A stretch of 8,832 nt of DNA from Microcystis aeruginosa W13-11 (GCA_009995705.1 JAADBR010000155.1:1-8832), one strand, 5' to 3'; positions 1 to 7,220 are shown, counted from the first letter of the stretch. Notes: generated from the sequence alone by a model not told the origin. Numbers and translations: made by a program.

Positions 1-157
1 TTAACACGGCGAGATGACGAACCGTTTCTACCTCCTTAATTTTTAGTAGATACAGGGATTGTACTTTAGCAAAGTTTAAAGAGGTTACTTGTTGCTTCAA
101 CAAGGATTTTAAGTCTTCTACTGACTCAGCAACATTAATATTAGGGACTCCACTCAT
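1..157 (-). CDS. IS630-like transposase, N-terminal HTH part (runs off left edge)
   Basis: On the minus strand an open frame starts at the ATG complementary to 155-157 and stays open for 52 codons to the window edge. It begins MSGVPNINVAESVEDLKSLL and continues with KVQSLYLLKIKEVETVRHLAVL. This matches my memory of the N-terminus of cyanobacterial IS630/Tc1-mariner-type transposases, where a helical HTH segment binds the element ends ahead of a DDE catalytic domain. Only the start is present, so neither catalysis nor intactness can be judged. An AAGG-like ribosome site lies just upstream in the minus-strand sense. The gene diverges from the operon to its right and marks the island as a site of insertions. 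Confidence 0.75.
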   Translation of the reverse strand, partial: MSGVPNINVAESVEDLKSLLKQQVTSLNFAKVQSLYLLKIKEVETVRHLAVL

Positions 158-189
158 TGCCTTTTTACCACACAAACTATACCTTTACC

Positions 190-204
190 AAGTATGACAT
201 ACTT
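190..204. repeat. Perfect 15-bp palindrome upstream of the transposase gene
   Basis: AAGTATGACATACTT consists of two 7-bp arms that are exact reverse complements around one central A. It lies about 33 bp upstream of the minus-strand transposase start, next to a TATAGT-like box (minus strand, complement of 178-183). It could be an operator for that gene or part of an IS end. I cannot tell which. Confidence 0.4.
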
Positions 205-359
205 TTTGAAAAATGGTATAAGGCTTGACAGGAGTTGGGGGACAGACGACTGTGTCGTAACAGTGATGAGACTTTTGAAGATTATTGTGGAGACAGGTTT
301 GGGTTTAAACTTCGTCATCCTTATCGATTAGTTGATGCGGCCGATGTCGTTGATAATTT

Positions 360-465
360 AATTGGGACACCAGCTTACATGAGAACAATTGGGACACAAA
401 CTGATAAAGAAAAAAACCTGACAACCAATGGGACATAAAATGGCAATGAAAAAATGTGTCCCAAT
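360..465. repeat. Cluster of AATTGGGACAC-type repeats, possible transposon end
   Basis: AATTGGGACAC occurs perfectly at 360-370 and 387-397, and a shorter form, AATGGGACA, at 427-435. TGTGTCCCAAT at 455-465 is the exact reverse complement of ATTGGGACACA within the second copy. Several spaced copies of a motif ending in ACA, with an opposed copy beginning TGT, is the arrangement of multiple transposase-binding sites at the ends of Tn7/Tn5053/Mu-like elements. No transposase of that kind is in the window, so this would be a remnant or a solo end. Confidence 0.4.
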
Positions 466-513
466 GGCGCACAAATTTTACCAACATCAGAACCACAAGT
501 CAGACCATGAACT

Positions 514-576
514 GCTCTCGAACCCGATCAACAGCGTGAAGCTTGGGCTACAGCAGTCGCCGCAGCAGGGGGTTAT
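514..576 (+). pseudogene. Possible fragment of a plasmid-type ParB-like gene
   Basis: In one plus frame the DNA reads ALEPDQQREAWATAVAAAGG, bounded by TGA at 508 and TGA at 577. The motif resembles a conserved segment of cyanobacterial plasmid ParB-like partition proteins, where a sequence like REAWQQAVEAAGGK follows the DNA-binding part. Only about 20 residues match, with no start and no continuation, so it is at best a relic. The identification rests on recall of one motif and could be chance. Confidence 0.28.
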
Positions 577-582
577 TGAAGG

Positions 583-611
583 TTGACTTGCGAGCTATGA
601 TCTGATAGAAA
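583..611 (+). promoter_or_regulatory. Candidate promoter for the operon
   Basis: TTGACT (583-588) is followed after 17 bp by TAGAAA (606-611), which matches the sigma-70 -10 consensus at 4 of 6 positions. It would start transcription near 618, about 20 nt before the first gene at 638. The -35 box and the spacing are good and the -10 is weak. No better candidate precedes 638. Confidence 0.33.
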
Positions 612-637
612 GAGACTAGGGATTTCATGGGGATATT

Positions 638-814
638 ATGCCTAAACTGAGAAAAGCGGCCACGGAACCCTACAAGCAATTGATGGTAGAACTCCCCTTG
701 AGTGAATACCAAATTCTTGAGGAATACTGCCAACAGCGTCAAGAAACAAAGCGACAGGTGGTTCTGACTTGGATTCGTCGCCTAAAATCTCATCTGTATT
801 CAAATGAGTCTTAA
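638..814 (+). CDS. Small ribbon-helix-helix-like protein (58 aa), first gene of the operon
   Basis: ATG at 638 opens 58 codons ending with TAA at 812-814. The protein begins MPKLRKAATEPYKQLMVELP. A short beta-like strand (KQLMVELP, about residues 14-20) is followed by two helices (SEYQILEEYCQQ, then RQVVLTWIRRLKSHL), the order and size of a CopG/Arc-type ribbon-helix-helix DNA-binding protein. GGGGAT at 629-634 provides a ribosome site 4-8 nt before the start. The stop is only 3 nt from the next ATG (818), so the two genes are almost certainly co-transcribed. By analogy with small RHH proteins placed first in operons, it may repress its own operon; that is inference. A toxin-antitoxin antidote role is less likely because the next gene is a CHAT/VMAP protein rather than a small toxin. 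Confidence 0.72.
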   Translation: MPKLRKAATEPYKQLMVELPLSEYQILEEYCQQRQETKRQVVLTWIRRLKSHLYSNES

Positions 815-817
815 TCA

Positions 818-2473
818 ATGAAAAGAATCCTTATTCTGTCAGCAAATCCCAAAAACACGACTCCGTTGCGTCTTGATGAGGAAATACGCGAGATTAAAGA
901 AGGGCTACGACGAGCAACACAACGAGATAATTTCGTCATTGAAACAGGGCAAGCTGTGAGGTACAGAGATATTCGCCGTGCCATCCTCGACTTTGGGCCG
1001 AACATTGTCCATTTTTCAGGACATGGTGCGGGGGAAGAAGGGTTAGCCTTTGAAGATGAAACAGGTCAAGTTAAGCTAGTTGAGGCTCAAGCATTAGCAG
1101 GTTTATTTGGGTTATTTGCTGACCAAATAGAATGCGTAGTTCTCAATGCTTGTTATTCGGAGGTTCAAGCAAAAGCGATCGCAGAGCATATTTCTTATGT
1201 GGTGGGGATGAGAAAAGCCATTGGGGATAAAGCAGCCATTGAGTTTGCGGTGGGTTTCTATGATGCTTTAGGCGCAGGAAGGACGGTGGAATTTGCTTAT
1301 GAATTAGGCTGTAATTCTATTGAGATAGCAGGAATATCAGAACATCTAACTCCACAATTGTTGTCTAATTCTGACATATTGACCAATAAAGTTTCGTCTC
1401 AAGCAGAAGTCAATCCCCCAGGAGAACCCTCGACAAAATATAATCAAAAACAAACTACGATTGATCAATTAGATAAAAAAAAAAGTGATTCTGTTTTAGA
1501 AGAAGTTACTCAAAGACCAAAGGCGAGTATTTCGCATGATAATTTTATCAATCCAAATTCTCTTGATTTTGATAATGCACGTCTATATTTATCAATAAAA
1601 TTGAAGAAGGTAAGTTCTCAAAGTAATAATAGTGAATCTGAAAAATTTTCTGTTGATACTAAAGTCTCAATTCCTCAATCTCCTACAGACTATCAACAGG
1701 AAAATTTATTAGAGACGTTTAAAGAGAATGCACCTTATACTCAAACTGAGATAGAAGAAAATATCCCCAATCTACTAGAAGAATGTTATCAAAAATTAGA
1801 AGAAATTGGATTTGAGCAAGATGTTCGTTTAGCAATAGAGTGGGTGTTTGATGATGATTTATTTTCACTAAACGTTGACTGTTGGAAATTTAAAGAAGAT
1901 GAATGTTGTAGTCAACCTAAAAGAATCGGTTGTGCTTCTTTTGCATCTGTTCATATTCGGTCTTATCGACGGTTAAGGATAAAACGTTGTCTTTCCATCT
2001 GGAAAAGGAAATGGGATTGGCTGACAGAAAACGCTAATAGGATGAAGATAAATAACTATATATTCGCCTCTCAAACTAATGACAAAAGTGATAATGCTTT
2101 AAAAGCTATGGATATGGAGTCGCAACAAATGATTATTGGGATTAACTTGCCGACGGATTTACTGAGACTAGAAAATATCAGCTATGAGTTTATTATAGAG
2201 AGGGGAATTCCTTTAGCCTTGTGGTCTAGATGTCAAAATTATGCTGTCAATCATCCCAGTGACTTAGATAAGTTAATCAAGCCTAAAAAAGATAATGAGG
2301 AAAATCTTAAAGACGATGAGGATAATGTGTTGAATCTTGAAAACTTACCCAAATCTGTCGAACTGAAGAGACTAGAAGCTACCGAAGGAGAGCCTTGTCA
2401 TTTAGGCCATCATCTTTGCTTTTTATGGGAAAATCCTTATAACTATCCCATCAGCAAGAAATTAAAGCTTTAG
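818..2473 (+). CDS. CHAT-domain cysteine protease fused to a VMAP-C-like domain
   Basis: This 551-aa protein starts 3 nt after the small RHH gene and probably depends on translational coupling, since no clear ribosome site precedes its ATG. Residues 1-182 form a CHAT domain, a caspase-like clan CD cysteine peptidase. The expected His-Cys pair is visible: H69 in VHFSGHG and C112 in LNACYS. Residues 183-250 are a polar, low-complexity linker rich in N, S, Q and K. Residues about 250-551 resemble the VMAP-C domain of vWA-MoxR associated proteins: a strand pattern from RLYLSIKLKK, a W-rich middle (WKRKWDWL), RGIPLALW at 462-469 and GHHLCFLWENPYNYP at 530-544. In the ternary conflict systems VMAP links a vWA/MoxR pair to an effector, and here the effector would be the protease, so activation should lead to cleavage of cellular or effector targets. 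Both catalytic residues are present, so it is probably active. The natural substrate is unknown. Confidence 0.88.
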   Translation: MKRILILSANPKNTTPLRLDEEIREIKEGLRRATQRDNFVIETGQAVRYRDIRRAILDFGPNIVHFSGHGAGEEGLAFEDETGQVKLVEAQALAGLFGLFADQIECVVLNACYSEVQAKAIAEHISYVVGMRKAIGDKAAIEFAVGFYDALGAGRTVEFAYELGCNSIEIAGISEHLTPQLLSNSDILTNKVSSQAEVNPPGEPSTKYNQKQTTIDQLDKKKSDSVLEEVTQRPKASISHDNFINPNSLDFDNARLYLSIKLKKVSSQSNNSESEKFSVDTKVSIPQSPTDYQQENLLETFKENAPYTQTEIEENIPNLLEECYQKLEEIGFEQDVRLAIEWVFDDDLFSLNVDCWKFKEDECCSQPKRIGCASFASVHIRSYRRLRIKRCLSIWKRKWDWLTENANRMKINNYIFASQTNDKSDNALKAMDMESQQMIIGINLPTDLLRLENISYEFIIERGIPLALWSRCQNYAVNHPSDLDKLIKPKKDNEENLKDDEDNVLNLENLPKSVELKRLEATEGEPCHLGHHLCFLWENPYNYPISKKLKL

Positions 2474-2513
2474 TGAGTTCTGCTCATCAATTTTGTTAAA
2501 CATACTAATACAA

Positions 2514-2521
2514 AGGAAAGG
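2514..2521 (+). promoter_or_regulatory. Ribosome binding site of the MoxR gene
   Basis: AGGAAAGG lies just upstream of ATG 2527 and supports that start over later in-frame choices. The preceding 53-nt gap (2474-2526) shows no terminator hairpin, consistent with one operon. Confidence 0.6.
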
Positions 2522-2526
2522 ACATT

Positions 2527-3522
2527 ATGCGTGATTGGCAAATTTTTAAAGGAACTAAAGAATCTCATTCTATTGAAAAATGGCCAGAACCACCCCCTTG
2601 GCGAAACTTTAACCCACAAAAACCCCAAAAACCAGCAAAGGAAACCTTTCAAGCCAACGAGAAAGTCACTAACGCTGTTAATATGGCCATTTATTTGCGT
2701 CGTCCCCTACTGGTAACAGGAAAACCCGGAACGGGGAAATCTAGTTTAGCCAAGGCCATCGCCTCGGAATTAGTATTAGGAGAGGTATTACATTGGCCGA
2801 TTAATACCCGTAGTACACTGCAAGAGGGATTATACTATTATGACGCGATCGCTCGGTTACAGGATGCTCAAATTAATCAAGGAGAAGGAGTTAAAGATGC
2901 TCAACTGAATCAAGACAAGCCAAATAAATTTGATATCGGTGACTATATTCGCCTTGGTCCATTGGGAACAGCTATGTGTTCAAAGCAATACCCCAGAGTC
3001 TTACTGATTGATGAAATTGATAAAAGTGATATTGACTTACCTAATGATCTCTTAAATATTTTTGAAGAAGGCTATTTTGTCATAGAAGAACTTCAAAGAC
3101 TGAAAAAGCATCAAAAGTATCATAAAGTAACCGTTCAGACCTCTGATGGTCAGACCCATGAAGTAGTCGATGGACGTATTACCTGTGAACAATTTCCCAT
3201 TATTATTATGACCAGTAATGGAGAAAGGGAATTTCCCCTACCATTTAAACGTCGTTGTATTCAATTGGAGATAAAAGAACCTAATCTAGGAGAATTGACC
3301 GAGATTGTCAAAGCTCACTTAGAATTAGGAGATGATTTAACCCAAGAAATTAAAACCCAAATTCAGGAATTTTATGAAAAACGAAAAAAGGGACCTCTAG
3401 CAACAGACCAATTACTTAATGTTGTCTTTATGCTAATCAATGAACCCTTACCTAATCCCGAAGAAAAGGAAGCAATTATCGAGCGTTTAATGGCTTATCT
3501 GAACACTACGGGAGAGAAATAA
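2527..3522 (+). CDS. MoxR-type AAA+ ATPase
   Basis: A 331-aa cytoplasmic AAA+ ATPase of the MoxR/dynein-like (AAA_5) type. Walker A is GKPGTGKS (65-72), Walker B is VLLIDEID (158-165), sensor 1 is IMTSN (227-231), and an arginine pair follows in FKRRC (240-244), the place of the arginine finger. PLPFKRRC and the surrounding sequence resemble the MoxR proteins paired with SAV_2336/vWA genes. MoxR ATPases act as chaperones that remodel a vWA-domain partner, and that partner is encoded immediately downstream, 2 nt after this stop. An N-terminal proline-rich stretch (19-37) precedes the ATPase domain. Around 113-129 an imperfect duplication (DAQINQ, DAQLNQ) lengthens a loop after the Walker A region. 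All nucleotide-handling motifs are intact, so activity is expected. Confidence 0.92.
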   Translation: MRDWQIFKGTKESHSIEKWPEPPPWRNFNPQKPQKPAKETFQANEKVTNAVNMAIYLRRPLLVTGKPGTGKSSLAKAIASELVLGEVLHWPINTRSTLQEGLYYYDAIARLQDAQINQGEGVKDAQLNQDKPNKFDIGDYIRLGPLGTAMCSKQYPRVLLIDEIDKSDIDLPNDLLNIFEEGYFVIEELQRLKKHQKYHKVTVQTSDGQTHEVVDGRITCEQFPIIIMTSNGEREFPLPFKRRCIQLEIKEPNLGELTEIVKAHLELGDDLTQEIKTQIQEFYEKRKKGPLATDQLLNVVFMLINEPLPNPEEKEAIIERLMAYLNTTGEK

Positions 3523-3524
3523 AG

Positions 3525-6500
3525 GTGATGTTAGAACAGTTCGTAGCCTTTGTTGGTAGAGAAAAATGGGAACTTGATTCGATTCAGATAGCTGAAGTTT
3601 TATGGTTTGTCCGGACAGTTAGTCCTTTAATAAGAGGAGAAGCAGATGGAGCTTACCAATTTTGTCTATTGGCTTTTTTAAAAGGAGTTGAAAACCTGGG
3701 ATTATGTTTAGTTTGGGGGACGATTTTAGAAAAATGGGAAACTCCCAAAATTGAGTTTACGAAATATCAGCAAGAACTGATGATGATTACTCTCTTTTGG
3801 ACTCTCATAGAACAGGGTTTGTATTCCCTCGCCTTGCTATTATTTTTAGAAAAAAAAGGAGTTGGTAAGGGATCAACAAAACTTCCTTTATCAGAGCTTA
3901 AATATCCTCTGACTTCATCATCAAACAAACCTGTTTCTTCTACGCCTATTGAGCCAAACCCTTATTCCACAGAACAATTACCTATTAAATTACCAGACAC
4001 AGGGATCTTCCGCAATACTTTAGAATTAGGACGCTTACTTAAACCCCTAAAACAGAAAATTAATTCTCGTATTGCTCAGGAATTAAACATCAAAGAAACT
4101 GTCAAGCGAAGTGCCGAACTTAGTACCCCTACTCAGCCTCGTTATTTTCCTGTTCTAACTCCTAAAAAAGAACGTTGGTTAGACGTGGCCCTACTAATAG
4201 AAGATAGCGAATCCATGATTCTTTGGCAATCTTTATTAAAAGAAGTGCAAGATTTTCTCGAGCATTTAGGGGCATTTCGTGATATAAAACCCTATCGAAT
4301 GAACTGGGATGATTTGACAAAAACTTTGCAAATTTCTTCTTTTTATTCATTTTCTCAGTACCTATCTCCCCAAGCATTAAATGCTCCCGGTGGCCGACGC
4401 TTAATTTTGATAGTTAGTGATTGCATTTCACCTGCTTGGATTAGTGAACAATTTATTGATATTCTTCAACAATGGTCAAGCCAAAATCTGTTAACTGTCT
4501 TAAATCCTTTTCCTGAAAGAATATGGGAACGCACTAACCTTGATTATGCTATAAAAATTCGATTAGGCAATAAAAAAAAGGGACTTACTCCCCAAAGTTG
4601 GCAAGCCATTCCCCTGGAATCTTGGCAGGTTAAAGGGTTTGATAAACAAGCTTTGCTTAAATTAGTTAAACTACCAATTTTTAGCTTAGAATCGGAATCG
4701 ATGAAAGCTTGGGTTAATGTGATAATGGGAAAAGGAACAAGCTGGTGTTCAGGGGTTTGGTTAGGGTCTAATTTTATGTATTCTTATGAAGAAGAAGAAG
4801 ACGATGAAAAAAGTCTGACTACTCTTCAACAAATTAATAACTTTTATGCAACTTCTTCACAACTTGCTTGGGAATTAATTCAGTGGTTATCGGTCATTCC
4901 TGTCAGTTTTTCCACCATTCGTTTAGTGCAAAGAACCCTATTGCCTGAATCCACTCAAGTTCATGTGGCAGAAGTGGTCATGGGAGGATTATTAAGTCCT
5001 ATTACCCCCCTTAATTATTATCAGTCTAACCATCCCATTCAATTTGAATTTAAACCGGGTATTCGAGAGACTTTTTTAGATAAAATAGCGGCAGAAAAAC
5101 AAGTAAAGAAAAAAGATTTTTGTTTGGGAGTGATTGGTAGTTTAACGGAAAAAATTGCTAGTCATTTTGGCTATCAAACCATTCGTGAATTTGAAGCCAC
5201 TCTCTTAACTAATCCTTTAGATTTAACGGGAGATGATAACCTTGAATTAATTCAAGCTTTTGCTCACATTTCTGTCTCTACCCTACGACAATATGGAGAA
5301 GAATATGCCCCTTATATTAGGAAATTAGATAAAAGTCGGGCGCGGTTAGCTTTTGTCTCTGCTGTTGAGGGGAACTCCATCGGTTTTAATTGGATAGATT
5401 TTCTGGAAAGTATAGCCCAAAGGCATCTCTTAACAGACATTGAAACGGAAACCTTAATCAATATCTTGCCAACTCCAAGCCAATCTTATTCTATCCCGGA
5501 AGTAGCCAAACAACTTCTAATTTCTCCTTCAGCAATTAGTAGTCGTCTCACTGGCATTTATCGTAAATTTGAAACCTTAAATCCTAATTTATTCCAATCA
5601 AAAAAATATAATAAATTATCGACCCTAAAGCTATACCTATACTCTCAATATGTCAAAGTTAGTTTCTTGCATCAATTAGCTATTCCTGACTATGCCATTC
5701 CTCAATTAGAAACCTTAGAACTCTTTGAATTTGAAGCCGAAGTAGCCACGATCGCTTTTGAACCAGTCATAATTGATTATAATCATTTAGAAAAATTACT
5801 CATAGATCGCCAATGGCAAGAAGCAGATAGAGAAACGGGCAATATTATCTTAAAAGCTACTAATCAAGAACAAAGAGGTTGGCTAGATGAATTTGACTTA
5901 CAACAATTGCCTTCCGATGTTTTACAAATACTTGACCGACTTTGGATTCAATATAGTCAAGGACAATTCGGATTGAGCGTGCAAAAACAAATCTGGTTAA
6001 GTGTTGGGTGTCAACCCGGACAAGACTCGGAGCAACTTTATCAACGATTTGGACAGAGAGTGGGTTGGTATGACAGTAAGATGAAACGTTGGTTAATGTG
6101 GGATGAATATACGTTTAGTCTTGAAGCTCCCCGAGGTCATTTACCTCGATATTTGCCCAGTCAAGGCACAAAAATTAGACCTGTGCTTTTTGCAAGACAA
6201 GACTTACCTGTATGGACAGACTTATTGAGCCAAGATCTGAGCCAAGATCTCCGTAACTTTTCCTTTGAAACCCCCACAGTAAACCGTCGCGGTGAAATAA
6301 TCAAAACTACACCCCATACCGCTAACTGTTTCACAGAAACTCTACCAAATAACGTTGACCTCGACATGGTATATATACCCGGTGGTACTTTTACGATGGG
6401 TTCTCCTAAAAATGAAAAAGATAGCCGTAATAATGAACGTCCCCAACATAATGTAACGGTTCCTCCTTTCTGCATGGGGAAATATCCCATTACTCAAGGT

Positions 6501-7220
6501 CAATGGCAAGCGATCGCCACCAGAACAGATTTAAAAGTAAAAATAGACTTAGAAGAAGATCCATCTTCTTTCAAAAAACCCTATCAAGATCAAGACAGGG
6601 AAATAGATAGATGGCAAAGACCCGTTGAAAGAGTCAATTGGTATGAAGCAGTAGAGTTTTGCCAGCGACTGTCTAAGCTAACGGGAAGAGATTATAGACT
6701 GCCTTCGGAGGTACAATGGGAATACGCTTGTCGTGCTATGACAGAACCCCTAGACCCTGCAAAAGGTGAATCTTACCCACCCTTTTACTTTGGAAAAACC
6801 CTCACTGATAAGTTAGCCAATTATAATGCTTCTAGAACTTATGCCTCGGAACCCAAAGGCGAAAATCGCAAGGGAACCACCCCCGTTGGTCAATTTCCCC
6901 CGAATGCTTTCGGATTATACGATCTGCACGGAAATGTCTGGGAATGGTGTATGGATGACTGGCATGACAATTATGAAAATGCGCCTAGTGATGGTAGTGC
7001 TTGGCTTGATAATAATCAAGAGGAAAATCTTGATGTTGAAAATAGCTTAGAATCTGCTGAAAAAGATGAAAATAATCCATATTCTGTTCTGCGGGGCGGT
7101 TCTTGGTCCTACTATCCAAGTTTCTGCCGTTCCGCTTGCCGCGACTACAACTCCCGCCGCGTCAACCGCTACGACGTCAACGGTTTTCGGGTGGTGTGCG
7201 TATTCGGGAGAACTCTGTAA
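3525..7220 (+). CDS. vWA-like / HTH / GUN4 / FGE (C-type lectin fold) protein, the DGR variable target
   Basis: This is a 1231-aa multidomain protein. Residues 1-115 are helical and unassigned. Residues 217-345 are a vWA-like domain of the SAV_2336 type, with a modified MIDAS-like start (EDSES at 226-230, Glu in place of the usual first Asp) and SDCISPAW at 298-305. The SAV_2336-type region runs on to about 600. Residues 636-682 look like an HTH (SIPEVAKQLLISPSAISSRL). Residues 752-880 are a GUN4 domain (WQEADRETGNIILKA, LDRLWIQYSQGQFGLSVQK, FGQRVGW, APRGHLP). Residues 943-1228 are an FGE-sulfatase/SUMF1-like domain (YIPGGTFTMGSP, RLPSEVQWEYACR, GLYDLHGNVWEWCMDDW, LRGGSW, GFRVVC), which in DGR targets serves as a C-type-lectin-fold display scaffold rather than an enzyme. 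The start is GTG 3525 or ATG 3528; GGAGAG at 3511-3516 suits either. It overlaps no gene and follows MoxR by 2 nt, its likely chaperone. I infer a sensor/effector component with a retroelement-diversified binding surface. Confidence 0.9.
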   Translation: MMLEQFVAFVGREKWELDSIQIAEVLWFVRTVSPLIRGEADGAYQFCLLAFLKGVENLGLCLVWGTILEKWETPKIEFTKYQQELMMITLFWTLIEQGLYSLALLLFLEKKGVGKGSTKLPLSELKYPLTSSSNKPVSSTPIEPNPYSTEQLPIKLPDTGIFRNTLELGRLLKPLKQKINSRIAQELNIKETVKRSAELSTPTQPRYFPVLTPKKERWLDVALLIEDSESMILWQSLLKEVQDFLEHLGAFRDIKPYRMNWDDLTKTLQISSFYSFSQYLSPQALNAPGGRRLILIVSDCISPAWISEQFIDILQQWSSQNLLTVLNPFPERIWERTNLDYAIKIRLGNKKKGLTPQSWQAIPLESWQVKGFDKQALLKLVKLPIFSLESESMKAWVNVIMGKGTSWCSGVWLGSNFMYSYEEEEDDEKSLTTLQQINNFYATSSQLAWELIQWLSVIPVSFSTIRLVQRTLLPESTQVHVAEVVMGGLLSPITPLNYYQSNHPIQFEFKPGIRETFLDKIAAEKQVKKKDFCLGVIGSLTEKIASHFGYQTIREFEATLLTNPLDLTGDDNLELIQAFAHISVSTLRQYGEEYAPYIRKLDKSRARLAFVSAVEGNSIGFNWIDFLESIAQRHLLTDIETETLINILPTPSQSYSIPEVAKQLLISPSAISSRLTGIYRKFETLNPNLFQSKKYNKLSTLKLYLYSQYVKVSFLHQLAIPDYAIPQLETLELFEFEAEVATIAFEPVIIDYNHLEKLLIDRQWQEADRETGNIILKATNQEQRGWLDEFDLQQLPSDVLQILDRLWIQYSQGQFGLSVQKQIWLSVGCQPGQDSEQLYQRFGQRVGWYDSKMKRWLMWDEYTFSLEAPRGHLPRYLPSQGTKIRPVLFARQDLPVWTDLLSQDLSQDLRNFSFETPTVNRRGEIIKTTPHTANCFTETLPNNVDLDMVYIPGGTFTMGSPKNEKDSRNNERPQHNVTVPPFCMGKYPITQGQWQAIATRTDLKVKIDLEEDPSSFKKPYQDQDREIDRWQRPVERVNWYEAVEFCQRLSKLTGRDYRLPSEVQWEYACRAMTEPLDPAKGESYPPFYFGKTLTDKLANYNASRTYASEPKGENRKGTTPVGQFPPNAFGLYDLHGNVWEWCMDDWHDNYENAPSDGSAWLDNNQEENLDVENSLESAEKDENNPYSVLRGGSWSYYPSFCRSACRDYNSRRVNRYDVNGFRVVCVFGRTL
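6227..6250 (+). repeat. Exact 12-bp in-frame tandem duplication in the linker
   Basis: GAGCCAAGATCT is repeated twice without a mismatch, encoding LSQDLSQDL between the GUN4 and FGE domains of the large protein. A perfect copy suggests a recent slippage event. It keeps the frame and only lengthens a linker. Confidence 0.7.
7089..7200 (+). other. DGR variable region (VR)
   Basis: The end of the large gene carries the mark of adenine-directed mutagenic retrohoming. Conserved scaffold codons (LRGGSW, CRSA, RR, GFRVVC) are interspersed with 16 codons at 7107-7121, 7122-7124, 7137-7139, 7143-7154, 7161-7166 and 7170-7181 (CCA at 7116 excluded). Fourteen of these end in C and two in T (TCC, TAC, TAT, AGT, TTC, TGC, GAC, GTC and AAC). 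All are reachable from AAC or AAT by changing only A. The encoded run is SYY.SF...C.DYNS..VN.YDVN, where a template would typically give Asn. The 3' invariant part (GGTTTTCGGGTGGTGTGCG, 7182-7200) is GC-rich and in the place of the IMH. The exact VR borders need the TR, which is not in the window. Confidence 0.85.

Larger units (their letters stand above)
158..637. other. 480-nt stretch without an intact gene: debris of mobile elements
   Basis: No convincing full gene lies here on either strand. A TTG-started plus-strand frame (235-438) contains a protein-like stretch (GFKLRHPYRLVDAADVVDN) that I cannot assign, and it runs into the repeats at 360-435, so it is probably the broken end of an older gene. 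The stretch also holds the palindrome at 190-204, four copies of a GGGACA-type repeat (360-465), a possible ParB-like scrap (514-576) and a weak promoter (583-611). The overall picture is several insertions and decays between the transposase and the operon. Confidence 0.5.

Noticed and set aside
943..1005. Minus-strand open frame over the CHAT domain (811-1005)
   Set aside because: It is a shadow of the CHAT coding sequence, which has the catalytic motifs in the plus frame.
6161..6490. 109-aa minus-strand open frame
   Set aside because: It lies opposite the GUN4-FGE linker and FGE start of the large gene and has no family-like sequence.
6351..7217. Active formylglycine-generating enzyme or sulfatase activator
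   Set aside because: The domain ends in a diversified VR and is followed by avd and a DGR RT, so it is best read as a lectin-fold display scaffold. The copper-binding Cys pair of true FGE could not be confirmed.
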